From assembly GCA_016196065.1 (NCBI GenBank), contig JACPYL010000012.1:372001-436000 (forward strand): a stretch of DNA of 64,000 nt, written 5' to 3'. Positions within the stretch are counted from its first letter, which is position 1, and each line of letters starts with the position of its first letter. This DNA comes from Acidobacteriota bacterium. Its GTDB lineage: Bacteria; Acidobacteriota; Terriglobia; Terriglobales; Acidobacteriaceae. Both the position numbers and the translations under genes were made by a program. Shown here in pieces: positions 52,682 through 62,222 of the stretch. The notes under the pieces were generated by a model. The model did not search any database. It saw nothing but the letters and a program-made list of their open reading frames with translations, and was not told the origin of the DNA.

Positions 52682-54748
52682 ATGAAAAAACTGCTTTGGC
52701 TTTGCACTCTGGTCGCCTTTGGCGGCCCAATCGTTCTGGCGCAGGACAAACCGGCGAAGGCCGCGGAACCTGCTCCTACCCCCGCCACGCGCAAGGCGCC
52801 GGATCGTGCCGCCGCCTACTATCACTTCGCCCTCGCTCACATGTACGAGGAGCAAGTCGCGTCCTATGGCCGGAGCGAACTGGCCAATAAGGCGATCGAA
52901 GAATACCGACTCGCCATCGACGCCGATCCCACGTCGGAATACCTAACTTCCGGACTTGCGGAGCTTTACGCCCGCACTGGCCGGATTCGCGATGCGGTCG
53001 TCGAAGCACAAGACATTCTCAAGCGTGATCCGAACAACCTCGAAGCCCGCCGTCTGCTGGGTCGTATCTACCTGCGTTCGCTGGGCGATATGCAGTCCGG
53101 CAACGGATCGCAGAGCGTTCTAAAGTTGGCGATCGAACAATACGAGCAAATCATCAAGCTGCAGCCCGACAGCATGGACGATCACCTGCTTCTCGGCCGC
53201 CTGTACCGTTTGAACAACGATCTGCAGAAGGCGGAAGGCGAGTTCAAGACTGCGATCCGGCTGCAGCCCGGGTCTGAAGAAGCAGTCACGACGCTGGCCT
53301 ACCTCTACAACGAACTGGGAGACACGACGCGCGCCACGCAAGTGCTTGCGGCCGTTCCCGATGCCGCAAAGTCCGCGAAGCTCTACTCCGCGCTCGGCTT
53401 TACCTACGAACAGCAGAAGCAATATAAGAATGCGATTGACGCCTACAAGCACGCCATCGAACTCGACCGCGACAATCTCGATGCCATTCGCGGCCTTGCT
53501 CAGAACCTGCTCAACGACGGACAGACCGACGCTGCTCTGGAACAATACAAAGTAATTGCCGACGCGAATCCCGAAGATGCGCAGACTTATGTCCGCATTG
53601 CCGAGATCTATCGCAAGCAGGGCAAATACGACACCGCGCTTGAGAATTTGAAGAAGGCCGAAACGATGGTGCAGGACTCCATCGAAGTTCCCTACAACAT
53701 TTCCGCCATCTACCAGGCGCAGGGACGCTTCGACGAAGCCGCGCAGGTCATGAAAGACCTGCTCAAGAAATCCGAGAAGGCCGATCCGAGCACCTACACG
53801 CAGGCTGAGAAGGGAAACCGCACCGTTTTCCTGGAACGGCTAGGGACCGTCTACCGCGATCAGGGCAACAATCAGGCAGCGATCGATGTCTTTAAGCAGA
53901 TGATCGCGCTCGGCGGCGAAGACAACGCGGAACGCGGCTACCAGCAGATCATCGACACCTGGCGCGAAGCGAAAGAATGGCAGAAAGCCACGGACGCCGC
54001 TAAGGAAGCCTCACAGAAATTGCCCAACAGCCGCGACATGAAGATGGTATTGGCGGCCCAGGAGGCAGATATGGGGAATCCGGATCCGGCGCTCAAGAGT
54101 GTGCAGTCGCTGCTCAAAGGTTCGGCCGACGATCGCATCGTCTACATCACGCTGGCGCAGATGAATACGCGCCTCAAGCGTTATCCCGAAGCGGAGCAGG
54201 CGCTCGACAAAGCCGAACAACTGGCTACCAAGCAGGACGACAAGGAATACGTCTGGTTTCTGCGCGGCTCAACCTACGAACGCCAGAAACGGTATGCCGA
54301 AGCCGAAGTGCAGTTCAAGAAAGTGATTGCCAGCGATCCGCAGCACGCCATGGCCTTGAACTATCTCGGATACATGCTCGCCGATCAGAACATGAAGCTC
54401 GACGAAGCGTTCAGCTACATCAAGCGCGCCCTGGACATCGATCCTACGAACGGCGCGTATCTCGATTCGATTGGATGGGCGTATTTCCGTCTAGGAAAAT
54501 TTGAGATGGCTGAAGAAAGCCTGGTCAAAGCCGCACAGAAAATCAACACGGATCCAACTGTCCACGACCACCTCGGCGATCTTTACCAGAAAACTGGCCG
54601 CTTGAAACAAGCTGCCCAGAACTGGGAACGGGCGCTGGTCGAATGGAATCGCACCATCGCCGCTGAAGTCGATCAGACTGACATCGCGCGTGTTCAGAAG
54701 AAACTTGATTCCGCCAAGGTCAAACTAGCGAGGGAAGAAAAGCAGTAA
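52682..54748 (+). CDS. Secreted TPR-repeat protein
   Basis: The 688-residue protein has a signal peptide (KKLLWLCTLVAFGGPIVLAQ), a short Ala/Pro linker and about 14 tetratricopeptide repeats from residue 45 to the end. Typical repeats read YRLNNDLQKAEGEFKTAIRLQPGS and NYLGYMLADQNMKLDEAFSYIKRALDIDP. It resembles outer-membrane or periplasmic TPR scaffolds (BamD- or PelB-like only in fold). TACAAT at 52607-52612 is a possible -10. The ATG at 52682 is chosen from the signal peptide. Confidence 0.88.
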   Translation: MKKLLWLCTLVAFGGPIVLAQDKPAKAAEPAPTPATRKAPDRAAAYYHFALAHMYEEQVASYGRSELANKAIEEYRLAIDADPTSEYLTSGLAELYARTGRIRDAVVEAQDILKRDPNNLEARRLLGRIYLRSLGDMQSGNGSQSVLKLAIEQYEQIIKLQPDSMDDHLLLGRLYRLNNDLQKAEGEFKTAIRLQPGSEEAVTTLAYLYNELGDTTRATQVLAAVPDAAKSAKLYSALGFTYEQQKQYKNAIDAYKHAIELDRDNLDAIRGLAQNLLNDGQTDAALEQYKVIADANPEDAQTYVRIAEIYRKQGKYDTALENLKKAETMVQDSIEVPYNISAIYQAQGRFDEAAQVMKDLLKKSEKADPSTYTQAEKGNRTVFLERLGTVYRDQGNNQAAIDVFKQMIALGGEDNAERGYQQIIDTWREAKEWQKATDAAKEASQKLPNSRDMKMVLAAQEADMGNPDPALKSVQSLLKGSADDRIVYITLAQMNTRLKRYPEAEQALDKAEQLATKQDDKEYVWFLRGSTYERQKRYAEAEVQFKKVIASDPQHAMALNYLGYMLADQNMKLDEAFSYIKRALDIDPTNGAYLDSIGWAYFRLGKFEMAEESLVKAAQKINTDPTVHDHLGDLYQKTGRLKQAAQNWERALVEWNRTIAAEVDQTDIARVQKKLDSAKVKLAREEKQ

Positions 54749-54795
54749 AGTCGGTCCGCAATCGGGGGCTCAGTTTCTGAATCGGAGGCTGAGCC

Positions 54796-57006
54796 TCAAA
54801 TCTTCTGCAGTCTCTGCACGTCATGCACGCCGGGGATCTGGCGTACTCCGTTAATAATCGTTTGCAGGTGCTTGAGGTCGGCAATTTCCAGGACCACGTC
54901 GATACTCGCCTGCCCGTTGCTGGTGCGGGCTTCAATATTGCGGATATTCGTATTCTGGTCGCTGATCACGGACGTGATCTGTTTCAACATGCCGAACCGG
55001 TCGTCGCAGAACAGAGTCAGTTTGACCGGATAAGAGATCGGCTGGCCTTCCTTGTCGCTGCTGGCCCACTGCACATCGATCTTCCGGTCCGGCTCGTACA
55101 TCAAGTTGGTCACGTTCGGGCAGTTGCTGGAGTGGACCGCGACGCCCTTGCCGCGCGTTACGTAGCCGACAATGGCCTCCCCGCGAATCGGATTGCAGCA
55201 CTTGGCGCGATAGACCAACAGGTCGCCATATCCCTTCACGATGATGGCGTTGTTGTCTCCGCCAAACACGCGGCGGACAACGCTCGTGAACCCGCTTGCC
55301 GACGGTTCTTCGCCCTCGGGAGCGAGGTGAGCGGCTTCGGGGGCGAGCTTCGCCAGCACTTGCCGTGCGGAATACTTGCCATACCCGATGGCCGCCAGCA
55401 GATCGTCGGCGCGCCCTAGTCCATACTCGCCCGCTGCTCGCAGTAAGTCTGCGTCCTTGAGCTGCTTCAGCGACATGCGATATTTGCGCGCTTCTTTTTC
55501 GATCAGCTTCTTGCCGATTTCAATCGCGCGCTCCTGCTGGTGCAGGTTCAGCCAGTGCTTGATCTTGTTGCGCGAGCGCGATGACTTGACGATGGCCAGC
55601 CAGTCCCGGCTCGGCTTGTGCCCGGGCTGCGTGAGGATCTCGACGATATCGCCGGAGCGCAACTTGTGACGCAGCGGAACCATCCGTCCGTTGACCTTCG
55701 CGCCCGTGCAACTGTGACCGACTTCGGTGTGAATCGTGTACGCAAAGTCGATCGGGGTTGATTCCCGTGGCAACACGATCACTTTGCCCTTGGGCGTAAA
55801 GGTGTAAACCTCTTCCGGATACAGATCGATCTTTAGGGTCGACAGAAACTCGTTGGGATCAGAAACGTCGCGCTGCCACTCCACCACCTGGCGCAACCAC
55901 GCGAGGCGTTGCTCGTCCTGCGCGGACACGGGACCGTCCTTGTATTTCCAGTGAGCGGCGATGCCTTCTTCGCACATCTTGTGCATCTCTTCTGTGCGAA
56001 TCTGGATCTCAAACGTGTCGCCGGTTTCGGTAATCACTGATGTATGCAGCGACTGATAGAGATTCGGTCGCGGCATGGCAATGAAATCTTTAATACGTCC
56101 GGGTACCGGCCGCCAAAGGTTATGAATGATGCCGAGAACAGCGTAGCAATCCTGCACCGAATTCGTGATCACGCGCATGGCAAACAGGTCATAAACCTGG
56201 TCGACGCTGATGCGCTGGCGCAACAGTTTCTTGTGGATACTGAACAGGCGCTTGACGCGGCTTTCGACGCGGGCGGTGATGCCGGCCTCTTTCAGTCCGT
56301 CGCGCAACACGCCTTCCACGCGCGCCATGAAGGCTTCACCCTTCTTGCGGCGCGATTCCACGGCGGCCTGCACCTGTTCGTATCCAATCGGATCGACATA
56401 TCGGAAGCCGAGGTCTTCGAGTTCGCCGCGAATCTTGCCCATGCCGAGCCGATGCGCGATCGGGGCATAGATGTCGAGTGTCTCGCGCGCGATTTTCTGC
56501 TGTCGTTCGGGCGCAAGATGCTCGAGTGTGCGCATGTTGTGCAGACGGTCGGCGAGCTTGATGAGGATGACGCGAATGTCATCCACCATCGCCAGCATCA
56601 TTTTGCGCAGGTTCTCGGCTTGCGCTTCCACGCTGGAGGAAAAATCAATCTTGCTGATTTTGGTGACGCCCTCGACGATGTGCGCGACCTGCTCACCGAA
56701 TTCTTGTTGGATTTCGGCCGTCGTCACGGAAGTGTCTTCCACGGAATCATGGAGTAGCCCGGCCGCAATGGCGACCGGGTCCATCTTCATGTCCGCGAGG
56801 ACGTTCGCTACTTCCAGTGGGTGGACAAGATAGGGCTCCCCGGAAGCGCGGGTCTGCCCTGCGTGGTGCTTTTGGGAGAAGTCGTAGGCTTTTTTGACGA
56901 GTTCGAGATCGTCGTTGGGACGGTTCTCGCGGAGCTTTTTCATGAGCTCGCGGAACCGGGTTACCGTGAGCACGTTGGTCGCGATTTGCTGACGCAACGT
57001 CGCCAT
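54796..57006 (-). CDS. rel: Bifunctional (p)ppGpp synthetase/hydrolase Rel
   Basis: The 736-residue protein is a full-length RelA/SpoT homologue. The HD hydrolase domain (about 30-190) has HAGQTRASGEPYLVHPLEVA and LLHDSVEDT, so hydrolase is intact. The synthetase domain (about 230-345) has VYDLFAMRVI and the RFKDFIAMPKPNLYQSLHT-like GRIKDFIAMPRPNLYQSLHT. TGS (FTPKGKVIVLPRESTPIDFAY), a conserved Cys/helical region and a C-terminal ACT domain follow. It controls the stringent response. Only one long RSH gene is in the window. The start ATG is at 57006. Confidence 0.96.
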   Translation of the reverse strand: MATLRQQIATNVLTVTRFRELMKKLRENRPNDDLELVKKAYDFSQKHHAGQTRASGEPYLVHPLEVANVLADMKMDPVAIAAGLLHDSVEDTSVTTAEIQQEFGEQVAHIVEGVTKISKIDFSSSVEAQAENLRKMMLAMVDDIRVILIKLADRLHNMRTLEHLAPERQQKIARETLDIYAPIAHRLGMGKIRGELEDLGFRYVDPIGYEQVQAAVESRRKKGEAFMARVEGVLRDGLKEAGITARVESRVKRLFSIHKKLLRQRISVDQVYDLFAMRVITNSVQDCYAVLGIIHNLWRPVPGRIKDFIAMPRPNLYQSLHTSVITETGDTFEIQIRTEEMHKMCEEGIAAHWKYKDGPVSAQDEQRLAWLRQVVEWQRDVSDPNEFLSTLKIDLYPEEVYTFTPKGKVIVLPRESTPIDFAYTIHTEVGHSCTGAKVNGRMVPLRHKLRSGDIVEILTQPGHKPSRDWLAIVKSSRSRNKIKHWLNLHQQERAIEIGKKLIEKEARKYRMSLKQLKDADLLRAAGEYGLGRADDLLAAIGYGKYSARQVLAKLAPEAAHLAPEGEEPSASGFTSVVRRVFGGDNNAIIVKGYGDLLVYRAKCCNPIRGEAIVGYVTRGKGVAVHSSNCPNVTNLMYEPDRKIDVQWASSDKEGQPISYPVKLTLFCDDRFGMLKQITSVISDQNTNIRNIEARTSNGQASIDVVLEIADLKHLQTIINGVRQIPGVHDVQRLQKI

Positions 57007-57105
57007 GAAGGATTCTACCTTAGCCGGGCCGAGGCTTGCCGCTCAGGTCGCGAGATCCAGAGTTTCCCCAACATACGGTTGCGTTCCCAGCCTGCTAGAG
57101 TACGA

Positions 57106-58014
57106 ATGGGAGACATCGATTTGGACCGCGTTCTGGTGAGTGGAGTTTCGGGGCCGATCGGGGCAGCGCTGTTAACGTACCTGAACTCCCAGGGTGCACG
57201 CATCGTTCGCCTGGTGCGCGGGCCTGCGCGTGGACCCGATCAGATTTCCTGGGATCCACTTCAGCCACTCGATCCAGCAGTCGTGTCCGGCTTTGAGGCG
57301 GTCATTAACCTTTCCGGCGAAAGTGTTATGGGACGGTGGACGGAACCGAAAAAGAAAGCGATCCGCGAGAGTCGAGTACAAGGAACTACGCACCTTGCGA
57401 CTGCCCTCGCACACACTCCATCGCGGCCCAGAGTATTCCTCTGCGCGTCGGCCATCGGTTTTTTTGGAAATCGCGGCGACGAAGTGTTGACCGAGGCGAG
57501 TGCTTCAGGCCAGGGGTTCCTGCCCGAAGTGTGTCGGGAGTGGGAAGCGGCGAGCCGGATCGCCGCAGATGCCGGAATTCGCACGGTGAATATCCGGTTC
57601 GGACTGGTGTTGAGTCCGAAAGGCGGCGCGCTCGGCAAAATGGTGATGCCCTTCAAGCTTGGGGTGGGCGGAAGAATCGGTTCCGGGCAACAGTGGTGGA
57701 GTTGGGTGCACATCGATGACATCGTGGGAGCTGTGCACCACGCGCTCCAGTCCCAGTCGCTCTCCGGCCCGTTTAACATGGTGGCGCCGAACCCGGCGCG
57801 CAACGTGGAGTTCACCGAAGTGCTCGCTTCGATCCTTCATCGTCCCGCATTCTTTCCTGTGCCGCCCCTGGCCCTTAGCCTGGCTTTCGGAAAAATGGCT
57901 GCGACAGAATTATTTCTCAGCAGCGCGCGCGCGATGCCCGCAAGGCTTCAAGAGAGCGGGTACGCATTCCGCTTCCCCGACCTGCGAACGGCGCTCGAAG
58001 AACTTCTAGGCTAG
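57106..58014 (+). CDS. TIGR01777 family NAD-dependent epimerase (SDR)
   Basis: The 302-residue extended SDR begins VLVSGVSGPIGAALLTYLNSQG and has the family blocks VINLSGESVMGRWTEPKKKAIRESRV, SAIGFFGNRGDEVLTE, REWEAAS, NIRFGLVLSPKGGALGKM and SWVHIDDIVGAV. The GLVLSPKGG and WWSWVHIDD strings are diagnostic for TIGR01777 (yeeZ/SulA-like), whose substrate is unknown. The frame stays open upstream into the rel 5' region, but the fold starts at the ATG 57106. TAGAGT ends only 4 bases before that ATG, so TTG 57121 could be the true start if that box is the -10. Confidence 0.9.
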   Translation: MGDIDLDRVLVSGVSGPIGAALLTYLNSQGARIVRLVRGPARGPDQISWDPLQPLDPAVVSGFEAVINLSGESVMGRWTEPKKKAIRESRVQGTTHLATALAHTPSRPRVFLCASAIGFFGNRGDEVLTEASASGQGFLPEVCREWEAASRIAADAGIRTVNIRFGLVLSPKGGALGKMVMPFKLGVGGRIGSGQQWWSWVHIDDIVGAVHHALQSQSLSGPFNMVAPNPARNVEFTEVLASILHRPAFFPVPPLALSLAFGKMAATELFLSSARAMPARLQESGYAFRFPDLRTALEELLG

Positions 58015-58022
58015 CCGCGTCT

Positions 58023-58514
58023 CTACAGCCGGGTTTCCTGGTTCCGATATTGCCCGCGAAAATACAGGAGCGGCTCTCCCTCGCGAACCACAACCTGCTC
58101 AACTTCAGCGATAAAAATCGTATGGTCGCCTGCCGGACGCGCGGAATGAAGCCGGCATTCCAGATATGCCAACGCACCAGAAAGGATGGGTGTGCCGTGG
58201 CTTGTCTTTTCAAAGACTGCCCCGACCTTCTCCGCGTGCTGATGGTCTTCTTCGGAGCGCGCGTAGTATTCCGAAACCGCCTGTTGATCGCTGCGCAAGA
58301 TATTGATCCCGAAACGCTTCCGGGCCTCGAGGCGAGTGTGCGTGCGAGCCCGCTGATCGACGCACACCAGCACCAGCACCGGGTCCAGCGACACGGAGCA
58401 GAACGCGTTCGCCGTCATCCCGTGAATTTCACCGTCTTCATCGACCGTGATGACAGTAACGCCAGTGGCGAAACATCCCATGGCCTTGCGAAAATCGATA
58501 GGGTTTAGCGTCAT
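58023..58514 (-). CDS. Flavin reductase domain protein
   Basis: The 163-residue protein matches the flavin reductase-like FMN-binding domain: DFRKAMGCFATGVTVITVDEDGEIHGMTANAF, SLDPVLVLVCVDQRA, FGINILRSDQQAVSEYYA, and YLECRLHSARPAGDHTIFIAEVEQV. Such proteins reduce FMN/FAD with NAD(P)H or are the small component of two-component monooxygenases. It is divergent from the F420 operon, 112 bp away, but belongs to a different fold from F420-binding split-barrel enzymes, so a link is only positional. Confidence 0.88.
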   Translation of the reverse strand: MTLNPIDFRKAMGCFATGVTVITVDEDGEIHGMTANAFCSVSLDPVLVLVCVDQRARTHTRLEARKRFGINILRSDQQAVSEYYARSEEDHQHAEKVGAVFEKTSHGTPILSGALAYLECRLHSARPAGDHTIFIAEVEQVVVREGEPLLYFRGQYRNQETRL

Positions 58515-58626
58515 GAAGCAGAGCCTGCCACGTTGCGTAAGTCTAACGCAAACTCCGACCGGCGAAGGAGGCGCGGCGCTGTCTGGATTTCAATAGTTGC
58601 CTCGTCTCGGCTATGATCGTTCCGAA

Positions 58627-59844
58627 ATGCCAGCCTTGCGATGGATGCCAGGCTCCGAGACCATGGCCACGCAAATCCACGAGCGCTCCGCGGTGATGGA
58701 TGGATTGCAACAGGATGGGATCGCGATCCCGCGTGCAACCGCGTGCCAGCTTCTCCGCGCCGGCGAGGATGAGCTTCCTGCCCTGCTGCAAGCTGCGCAA
58801 CGCGCACGCCACCGCTTCAAGCCCGGCATCGTAACCTATTCGCGCAAAGTCTTTATTCCGCTCACGAATCTCTGCCGCGACTACTGCGGTTACTGCACGT
58901 TCCGGCGCGATCCCGGCCAGCCCGGCGCGCATACCATGACACCCGACGAAGTCATGGAGGTTGTTCGCGCCGGCGAACGCCTCGGTTGCACGGAAGCTCT
59001 CTTTAGCCTGGGCGACAAGCCCGAGTTGCTCTTTCCGGAGATGCGCGAGACTCTCCACCATCTTGGCTACAAATCGACTCTGCAATATCTGGAAGCCATG
59101 TGCGACCTCGTATTGCGGGAATCGAGTTTGCTTCCGCATCCCAACCCCGGACTGATGAGCGCGGAGTGGCTGCAACGCCTCGCGCGAGTTTCCCCAAGCA
59201 TGGGACTGATGCTGGAAACGACCAGCACGCGCCTGCTGTCGCCGGGCGCAGCCCACGACAACGCTCCGGACAAAGATCCGGCAAAGCGCTTGCGTGTGAT
59301 GGAGGATGCGGGGCGGCAGAAAATTCCATTCACGACCGGCATCCTCATTGGAATCGGCGAAATGATGGAAGAACGCTTGGATACTTTGCTTGCCATCCGC
59401 GAGCTGCATGAAAAATACGGACACATACAGGAAGTGATCATCCAGAATTTCCGGGCGAAGCCGGCAACGCTCATGGCTAACTGGCGGGAACCAGATCATG
59501 CTGATATGTTGCGAACGCTCGCGGTAGCGCGCCTGCTGATGCCAGAGATGAATCTCCAGGCACCGCCCAATCTATCCGATCCGCACTACGCCGATCTGCT
59601 CGATGCCGGCATCAACGACTGGGGCGGAGTTTCCCCTCTGACGCCGGATTTCATTAACCCCGAAAAGCCGTGGCCGCATCTGGAAGACTTGCGCAAGCAG
59701 ACCGAGGCGAAGGGATTTGCGCTAAAGCAGCGCCTGCCGGTTTATCCTGAATTCATGGTGCAGTCGGCAGCCCACAGCCAACAACTCGCGCAGCGTCTCG
59801 ACCTCGCTCGCGATCACGAAGGCTATGCACGGAGGGCGGCGTGA
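58627..59844 (+). CDS. cofG: 7,8-didemethyl-8-hydroxy-5-deazariboflavin synthase, CofG subunit
   Basis: The 405-residue radical SAM protein has its cluster motif C83-x3-C87-x2-C90 in LCRDYCGYCTF. With CofH it forms the deazaflavin Fo from tyrosine and a riboflavin precursor. ALFSLGDKPELLFPEM, YLEAMCDLVLRESSLLPHPNPGL and GILIGIGE are CofG-specific. The ATG at 58627 is preferred; TTG 58597 and ATG 58663 are in frame. It is first of six same-strand genes that overlap or nearly touch. Unlike the mycobacterial FbiC, CofG and CofH are separate proteins here. Confidence 0.95.
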   Translation: MPALRWMPGSETMATQIHERSAVMDGLQQDGIAIPRATACQLLRAGEDELPALLQAAQRARHRFKPGIVTYSRKVFIPLTNLCRDYCGYCTFRRDPGQPGAHTMTPDEVMEVVRAGERLGCTEALFSLGDKPELLFPEMRETLHHLGYKSTLQYLEAMCDLVLRESSLLPHPNPGLMSAEWLQRLARVSPSMGLMLETTSTRLLSPGAAHDNAPDKDPAKRLRVMEDAGRQKIPFTTGILIGIGEMMEERLDTLLAIRELHEKYGHIQEVIIQNFRAKPATLMANWREPDHADMLRTLAVARLLMPEMNLQAPPNLSDPHYADLLDAGINDWGGVSPLTPDFINPEKPWPHLEDLRKQTEAKGFALKQRLPVYPEFMVQSAAHSQQLAQRLDLARDHEGYARRAA

Positions 59845-60800
59845 TCACCGTACTCACCGGCGGCACTGGCGGCGCGAAGTTTGTCGATGGATTGCGCCAG
59901 ATCGTTGCGCCCGAAGAATTGACGATCATCGTTAACACTGGCGATGACCTGCTCTGGTGGGGACTCTACATTTCGCCGGACGTTGACTCGATCATGTACA
60001 TGCTCGCCGGCAGACTCAGCCAGGAGCGCGGTTGGGGAGTTAAGGGCGACACCTTCTATTGCCTTCAGGCGATGGGTCAGATGGGCCAGCCGACCTGGTT
60101 TCATGCCGGCGATCGTGACATCGCAACGCACATCCTGCGTTCCAAACTACTCTCCGACGGCAAGACGCTGAGCGAGGTCACTGCCGAAATTGCCGGACGG
60201 CTCGGGATCAAGACTGCCATCCTGCCGATGACGAATTCACGAGTTGAAACACGGGTCGGCACTCCCATCGGCGAGATAAGCTTCGAAGAATATTTTGTCC
60301 AACGCTGGTATCAGGATCCAGTGGAATCGGTGCGCTACGCGGGCGCGTCCGATGCCGAGCCTGCTCCCGGAGTGATCGATGCCATCCGTTCCTCGGAAAC
60401 CGTGATCCTCGCTCCGAGCAATCCGGTGTCGAGCATTGCGCCGATTCTCGCGGTGCCTGGAATACGCGAAGCGCTTCGCGAAAGTCGTGCTCGCATTGTT
60501 GCCGTGAGCCCGATTGTTGGCGGCGCCGCCGTTTCCGGACCGGCGGGAATTCTCATGCAATCGCAAGGACTCCCCGTTTCCATCGCGGGCATTGCCGAGT
60601 ACTACCATGATTTTCTCGACGTGCTGGTCGCGGACGTACTGGACCAGCCGCTCGCGGACGAACTCGAAAAGTCTGGCACGCGCGTCCACTGCACGCGGAC
60701 CATCATGCGTACCGCAGAGAACCGGCTTGCGCTTGCGCAAGATGTTTTGAGATTGGCCTTGCAGCCCTCCACCACGCAGGCGGCGACGGAGGGCGCATGA
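59841..60800 (+). CDS. cofD: 2-phospho-L-lactate transferase (CofD/FbiA)
   Basis: The 319-residue enzyme moves the phospholactyl (or phosphoenolpyruvyl) group from its GDP-activated form to Fo, giving F420-0 or dehydro-F420-0. It begins VLTGGTGGAKFVDGLRQI, has NTGDDLLWWGLYISPDVDSIMYMLAG, GWGVKGDTFYCLQAM, FHAGDRDIATH, PMTNSRVETRV and PSNPVSSIAPILAVPGIREAL. The GTG start overlaps the cofG stop (GTGA). The next gene, cofC, makes its substrate. Confidence 0.95.
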   Translation: MITVLTGGTGGAKFVDGLRQIVAPEELTIIVNTGDDLLWWGLYISPDVDSIMYMLAGRLSQERGWGVKGDTFYCLQAMGQMGQPTWFHAGDRDIATHILRSKLLSDGKTLSEVTAEIAGRLGIKTAILPMTNSRVETRVGTPIGEISFEEYFVQRWYQDPVESVRYAGASDAEPAPGVIDAIRSSETVILAPSNPVSSIAPILAVPGIREALRESRARIVAVSPIVGGAAVSGPAGILMQSQGLPVSIAGIAEYYHDFLDVLVADVLDQPLADELEKSGTRVHCTRTIMRTAENRLALAQDVLRLALQPSTTQAATEGA

Positions 60801-61456
60801 TTCTCGTCCCGGTGAAGAATCTCTCGCAGGCCAAACAGCGGCTGTCATCCGTGCTCGCACCCGACGCACGGCAGGAATTGGCGCAGGCCATGTGTGCCGA
60901 TGTTCTGGAGACGTTAGCGCGCTGGCAGCAACGTCCAGGCGTCACAGTCGTGACCAGCGATCCATTTGCGGCGGATTTGGCGACGCACTTAGGATTCGAG
61001 ATCGCTGCCGATCCCGTCAATCCCGGGGAGACTGGCGCAATCGAAATGGCGACGGCACTCTGCCGCGAACGAGGCGTGAACCACACCCTGGTCATCCCTG
61101 CGGACATTCCCTTGATTGAGACTCATGAACTGAATCGCATCGTAGGGGCTGCTCCTCCGACCGGAGTCGTGCTGGTCCCTGATGCAGCGGGACGCGGCAC
61201 GAATGCCGCGCTGCGCTCCCCGGCTGACCTCTTTCCGCTACGCTTCGGCAACGACAGTTTTCTCCCACACCTTGCGGCTGCCCGGGCAACCGGCTTGCCG
61301 TGTGTCGTACTCGAATTGCCGGGCATTGCGCTTGATGTAGATCGTCCGGAAGATTTGGAGGCGCTGGCCGCAGCCCCGGGAGATCGCCGCTCGCAGCGCC
61401 TGGTGCGAAGTTGGAATCCAAGCTGGAATCTGGATGCGCAGGTTTGCCGTGGCTAG
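60797..61456 (+). CDS. cofC: 2-phospho-L-lactate guanylyltransferase (CofC/FbiD)
   Basis: The 219-residue nucleotidyltransferase links GTP to a phospho-C3 acid. It begins ILVPVKNLSQAKQRLSSVLAPDAR and has VVTSDPFAADLATHLGFE, NPGETGAIEMA, VIPADIPLIETHEL and LVPDAAGRGTNAALRSP. Whether it uses 2-phospholactate, PEP or 3-phosphoglycerate cannot be read from the sequence by eye; all three occur in bacterial homologues. It starts with ATGA overlapping cofD and ends 22 bases into cofE. Confidence 0.93.
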   Translation: MILVPVKNLSQAKQRLSSVLAPDARQELAQAMCADVLETLARWQQRPGVTVVTSDPFAADLATHLGFEIAADPVNPGETGAIEMATALCRERGVNHTLVIPADIPLIETHELNRIVGAAPPTGVVLVPDAAGRGTNAALRSPADLFPLRFGNDSFLPHLAAARATGLPCVVLELPGIALDVDRPEDLEALAAAPGDRRSQRLVRSWNPSWNLDAQVCRG

Positions 61457-62216
61457 CCGTAACGCAGGCGAAATCCGCATTCTTGCGCTACCGTTTGCCG
61501 GAGAGATCTGTCCCGGAGATTCTCTGAGCGACAAACTTCTGGCGGCGGCGAAGAAAGTCCGAATCCAATTTCAGGACCGCGACATTCTGGTGGTGAAGCA
61601 CAAGATTGTTTCGAAGGCGGAAGGCGCACTGGTAGCGCTGGAGCAAATTCGTCCTTCAATTGCCTCGCGGGCGTGGGCGCGCCGTTACGGGCTCGACGCG
61701 CGAGTCACGGAATTGGCGCTGCGTGAAAGCCGGCGTGTGGTGCGGCGCAAACGCGGCGTGTTGATCACGGAAACTCGCCACGGCTTTGTGTGCGCGAACA
61801 GCGGGGTCGATGTTTCGAACGTGGATGGCGGCGGCAAGGCGGCATTGCTTCCCAAGGACCCTGACCGCTCCGCGGCACGGTTACGCAAAGAAGTAAAACG
61901 CCTTGCGGGAGTCGAGATCGCAGTCATCGTCAGCGATAGTTTCGGGCGTCCCTGGCGCGAGGGCCTGACGGAAGTTGCGATCGGAATCGCCGGAATGCGT
62001 CCACTGGTGGACTATCGCGGACGTCGCGATTCGCACGGTTACAAACTGCACGCCAGCATCGACGCGGTTGCCGATGAACTGGCATGTGCTGCCGGACTGG
62101 TCTGCGGCAAACTCGAGAGCACGCCGGCATGTATTATTCGTGGATTCCCGTATCGCCCGGGCGAAGGGAAAGCCCGACAGCTGGTTCGTCCCGCAGCATA
62201 CGATTTGTTTCGCTAG
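61434..62216 (+). CDS. cofE: Coenzyme F420-0:L-glutamate ligase (CofE)
   Basis: The 260-residue protein adds glutamates to F420-0 with GTP. Signatures are ILALPFAGEICPGDSL, ILVVKHKIVSKAEGALVAL, RHGFVCANSGVDVSNVDG, LLPKDPDRSAARLR and VIVSDSFGRPWREGLTEVAIG. It is a stand-alone CofE, as in archaea, not the two-domain FbiB of actinobacteria, which carries a C-terminal nitroreductase that reduces dehydro-F420-0. If CofC uses PEP, a separate reductase would be needed. GTG 61449 is an alternative start. Confidence 0.94.
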   Translation: MRRFAVASRNAGEIRILALPFAGEICPGDSLSDKLLAAAKKVRIQFQDRDILVVKHKIVSKAEGALVALEQIRPSIASRAWARRYGLDARVTELALRESRRVVRRKRGVLITETRHGFVCANSGVDVSNVDGGGKAALLPKDPDRSAARLRKEVKRLAGVEIAVIVSDSFGRPWREGLTEVAIGIAGMRPLVDYRGRRDSHGYKLHASIDAVADELACAAGLVCGKLESTPACIIRGFPYRPGEGKARQLVRPAAYDLFR

Positions 62217-62222
62217 GAGACC

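Noticed and set aside
58543-59499. Minus-strand frame opposite cofG
   Set aside because: cofG has all family motifs; the opposite frame has none.
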